From Cohnella zeiphila (GTDB taxonomy: Bacteria > Bacillota > Bacilli > Paenibacillales > Paenibacillaceae): 64,000 nucleotides of DNA. The translations under genes and the position numbers were made by a program. The stretch lies in contig NZ_JACJVO010000025.1 of the NCBI RefSeq assembly GCF_014212055.1, positions 1 through 64,000 of the forward strand, written 5' to 3'. This document shows, in pieces, positions 61,720 through 64,000 of this stretch. The first letter of the stretch is position 1; each line of letters starts with the position of its first letter. The notes beneath the pieces were generated by a model. It saw only the letters and a list, made by a program, of their open reading frames with translations, did no database searches and was not told the origin of the DNA.

Positions 61720-63192
61720 ATGTTCTCCATCGATCCATTCGTTCGTACGTTGAACAACCCATCCGACTTTCGGCGCAAGAGCTTCCCGATCCCGGGGACG
61801 GAGGAGCCGGCGGGCAGCATTCTTTACTTTACGAGCCTGGTCGATCGGGAGCTGCTCGAGCGGATTCTGCTGGACGTGCTTCGCACGGCGGAAGGAGCAG
61901 ATCCGCAGGAAGGGTACGAGGCGGGAATACGCCTGTTGTCCGCGATCGGCAGCAGGGTGGAGCTCCGTTCGGAAGAGCTGGCCGCCAAGCTGTACACGGG
62001 GCATTGCCTGTTCCTGCTGGACGGCGAATCCGAAGCGATCGCCGTCTGCATTCCCGCCCGCCAGAATCGGGCGATTACGCCGCCCGAGACGGAAAGCTCG
62101 CTGATCGGCCCGCGCGACGCTTTCGTGGAAGACCTGCAGATCAATCTGTCGCTCATTCGGACGAGGCTCCGGGACGAGAAGCTCATCGTGAAGTCTTTCG
62201 TCGTCGGAACCCGCACGCGGACGGAGGTCATTCTTCTCTATCTTGCGGAAATAGCCGAGCGGCAAGTATTGGAGAAAGTCGAGAGCGGGCTGAACCGAAT
62301 GAAGATCGACGGGGTCACCGACACGAGCCAGATCGGGCAGCTGCTGCTGGAGAAGACGAAGTGGACGTCTCCCTTCCCGATCATCCAGACGACGGAGCGG
62401 CCGGACAAAGCGGTGGCGGCCATTCTCGAAGGCCGGTTCGTTCTGCTGATGAGCAATTCGCCGACCGGGCTCGTTCTCCCGATTACGCTGACCGCGCTGT
62501 ACCAGACGGCGGACGATTACTATTTTCCGTTCTTATCGGGCTCGTTTCTCCGCTTTATCCGCATGATCGGCTTGATCATGACGCTTTATTTGCCCGCCCT
62601 CTATGTCTCCATCACGACCCTGAACCAGGACGTGCTGCGCATTCAATTCATGCTCGCCGTCGCCGCCAGCCGGGAAGGCGTCCCGTATCCGGCCTACATC
62701 GAAGTCAGCATGATGGCCATCCTGCTGGAGCTGATCAACGAAGCGAGCGTCCGGCTGCCCCGGGTGATCGGCGGCACGGCCACCATCGTCGGCGGCCTCA
62801 TTATCGGAACCGCCGCGGCGCAGGCACACCTGATCAGCAACATCATGATCGTCGTCACCGCCGCCACCGCGATCGGGAGCTTCACCACGCCCAATTACAT
62901 GGTCGGGATCGCCCTTCGGATGTGGAGCTATCTGCTGATCATTCTCTCGGTCCCGTTCGGCCTGTACGGCATGGTGCTGGGGACGGCGGTGCTGTTCCTC
63001 TATCTGTGCCAGCTCAAATCGTTCGGCGTCTCTTACCTGTCCCCGTTCGATACGTTCCGCTACGGGGATTTGTTCCGCGACGCCCTCTTCCGGGCGCCGA
63101 TCCAGAAGCGCAAGAAGCTGCCGGCGACGTATCGGCAGAAATCGAGAGCGGTCAGGCGTTTCGACCCGAAGGAAGGGGAGAATCGCCTATGA
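61720..63192 (+). CDS. gerAA: Spore germination protein, GerA family (GerAA-like)
   Basis: A 490-residue A subunit of a germinant receptor in the spore inner membrane. The N-terminal soluble domain runs to about residue 240. Family landmarks are FVVGTRTRTEVILLYLAEIA, KWTSPFPIIQTTERPDKAVA and NSPTGLVLPITLTALYQTAD. About five membrane segments follow, with AASREGVPYPAYIEVSMMAI and EASVRLPRVIGGTATIVGGL. Its stop overlaps the start of the B subunit gene (ATGA). It marks the host as an endospore former. The symbol is family-level; the germinant is unknown. Confidence 0.93.
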   Translation: MFSIDPFVRTLNNPSDFRRKSFPIPGTEEPAGSILYFTSLVDRELLERILLDVLRTAEGADPQEGYEAGIRLLSAIGSRVELRSEELAAKLYTGHCLFLLDGESEAIAVCIPARQNRAITPPETESSLIGPRDAFVEDLQINLSLIRTRLRDEKLIVKSFVVGTRTRTEVILLYLAEIAERQVLEKVESGLNRMKIDGVTDTSQIGQLLLEKTKWTSPFPIIQTTERPDKAVAAILEGRFVLLMSNSPTGLVLPITLTALYQTADDYYFPFLSGSFLRFIRMIGLIMTLYLPALYVSITTLNQDVLRIQFMLAVAASREGVPYPAYIEVSMMAILLELINEASVRLPRVIGGTATIVGGLIIGTAAAQAHLISNIMIVVTAATAIGSFTTPNYMVGIALRMWSYLLIILSVPFGLYGMVLGTAVLFLYLCQLKSFGVSYLSPFDTFRYGDLFRDALFRAPIQKRKKLPATYRQKSRAVRRFDPKEGENRL

Positions 63193-64000
63193 AGCTGCCG
63201 ATGCGAGAACGAGAGGTTCACTACCCGATCCTGCTGTTCATCTCGACGATCTGCCTGTCGATTACGCGGGGCGTTCAGAACAGCCTGGCGATCTCCGTCG
63301 GCCGCAACGGAATATGGCTGTTCGCTCCGTGCGTCGCGCTGGTGCTGTTCGGAACGTGGCTGGGAATGCGAATCGTCCGGCGGTCGCAAGCCGGTTCCCT
63401 CATGTCGGCGGGGGCCGCTTTGGGTTCAAGATGGTGGCCTCCCGTGTCTTATTTGCTGTACAGCCTTCTGTTCGCGGGAGGATCCGCTTATATGCTGCTG
63501 CTGAGCGGCGATTTTTTCTCCCGCACCCTGCTTTACGGCGATTCGAAGCTGCTCATCACGCTAGGGGCGATACTGATCTGCCTGGCGGCCACGTTCAATA
63601 TCGAGTCGATCGCGCGCAACGCCCATCTGATGACGCTCTTCATCTTGCCGCTGTTCCTGTTCGTCTCGCTTCTGCCGCTCAAGACGGCACAGTGGTCGTA
63701 CTTGTACCCGGTCGTCGATCCGCCCGACTGGCACGATCCGGTAGCCGGGACGGCGGCGATCATGACGATGTTTATTCCGCTCGGCGCCAGCACGTTGCTG
63801 ATGACGAGAATGAAGGACAAGCGATCGTTCCGCTCCCTGACGGTTCTGATGCTGGCCGTCGCGCTGTTCGCCAGCTATATGTACGCGATGGGCATCGCCA
63901 CGCAAGGACTGGCGGTCACAAAGAGGATCGCCTTTATGGCGCACGGCACGTACGGAACGATCCGGATCGAAAACTTCGTGTTCGAGCGCATCATGTTTCT
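63189..64000 (+). CDS. gerAB: Spore germination permease-like protein, GerAB family (3' end cut by window)
   Basis: At least 270 residues, running off the window without a stop. It begins MKLPMRERE and has repeated hydrophobic helices (YPILLFISTICLSITRGVQN, VSYLLYSLLFAGGSAYMLLL, LMTLFILPLFLFVSLLPLK). This is the APC-fold B subunit that recognises the germinant, of the Spore_permease family. Translationally coupled to the A subunit. The C subunit gene is expected just beyond the window. Confidence 0.88.
   Translation, partial: MKLPMREREVHYPILLFISTICLSITRGVQNSLAISVGRNGIWLFAPCVALVLFGTWLGMRIVRRSQAGSLMSAGAALGSRWWPPVSYLLYSLLFAGGSAYMLLLSGDFFSRTLLYGDSKLLITLGAILICLAATFNIESIARNAHLMTLFILPLFLFVSLLPLKTAQWSYLYPVVDPPDWHDPVAGTAAIMTMFIPLGASTLLMTRMKDKRSFRSLTVLMLAVALFASYMYAMGIATQGLAVTKRIAFMAHGTYGTIRIENFVFERIMF

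Overview
The window looks like the chromosome of a GC-rich, endospore-forming member of the Paenibacillaceae (Cohnella or Paenibacillus type). The reasons are a gerAA-gerAB spore-germination pair at the right edge, YesM/YesN-type two-component systems with AraC-type response regulators, several LplABC-type sugar ABC transporters, strong GGAGG-type ribosome binding sites, and frequent TTG and GTG starts. This is family-level inference; no rRNA or species marker is present. I saw no tRNA, rRNA, CRISPR array, phage or intact insertion sequence.

Layout. (1) 0.3-10.8 kb: an AraC-type response regulator, a GH127/DUF1680-like hydrolase, an Asp/Glu-racemase-like protein, a RuBisCO-like protein, a DUF1537 acid-sugar kinase and a LacZ-type beta-galactosidase, mostly with overlapping or touching ends. 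The RuBisCO-like/DUF1537 pair resembles the isoapionate-phosphate branch of D-apiose breakdown. (2) 10.8-14 kb: an MFS exporter with a divergent Xre-type regulator, then a PHP histidinol phosphatase. (3) 14-28 kb: a sulfated-glycan locus with a cupin/AraC regulator, four formylglycine-type sulfatases, a sensor kinase/response regulator pair and a binding-protein/permease/permease ABC system. (4) 28-43 kb: a HAD phosphatase; a divergent two-component system and sugar ABC transporter; an AraC regulator with a GH29 fucosidase; a MarR/SDR pair with matching operators; a Gfo/Idh/MocA oxidoreductase overlapping a GH95 enzyme; another AraC regulator. (5) 44-60 kb: a visibly less GC-rich stretch with a DMT transporter, two gene remnants, a DeoR regulator, an unclassified 836-residue protein, a GH63/GH37-like hydrolase, a membrane-anchored YesS-like regulator, a third sugar ABC system and two calcineurin-like phosphoesterases, the second of atypical composition. 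(6) 60-64 kb: citrate synthase (minus strand), a small membrane protein and gerAA-gerAB (the second cut by the window edge).

How it works together: sensor kinases and AraC regulators probably detect oligosaccharides, ABC systems import them (no ATPase gene is present, so a shared MsmX-type ATPase elsewhere is assumed), and sulfatases plus GH2, GH29, GH95, GH127-like and GH63-like enzymes dismantle them. Fucose, galactose, possibly apiose or arabinose, and sulfate esters suggest plant rhamnogalacturonan II-like pectin or sulfated fucans.

The most unusual non-genic feature is a set of tandem repeats with periods near 51 nt at several intergenic sites: 0.07-0.3, 3.8-4.1, 28.0-28.35, 28.47-28.65 (inverted relative to the previous one), 42.9-43.0, 46.5-46.6 and 53.86-54.0 kb. 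Several share a core of the type GAATCYGGTT...CTTTNTGACG. The last two sites are clear copies of each other and each lies just upstream of a gene.
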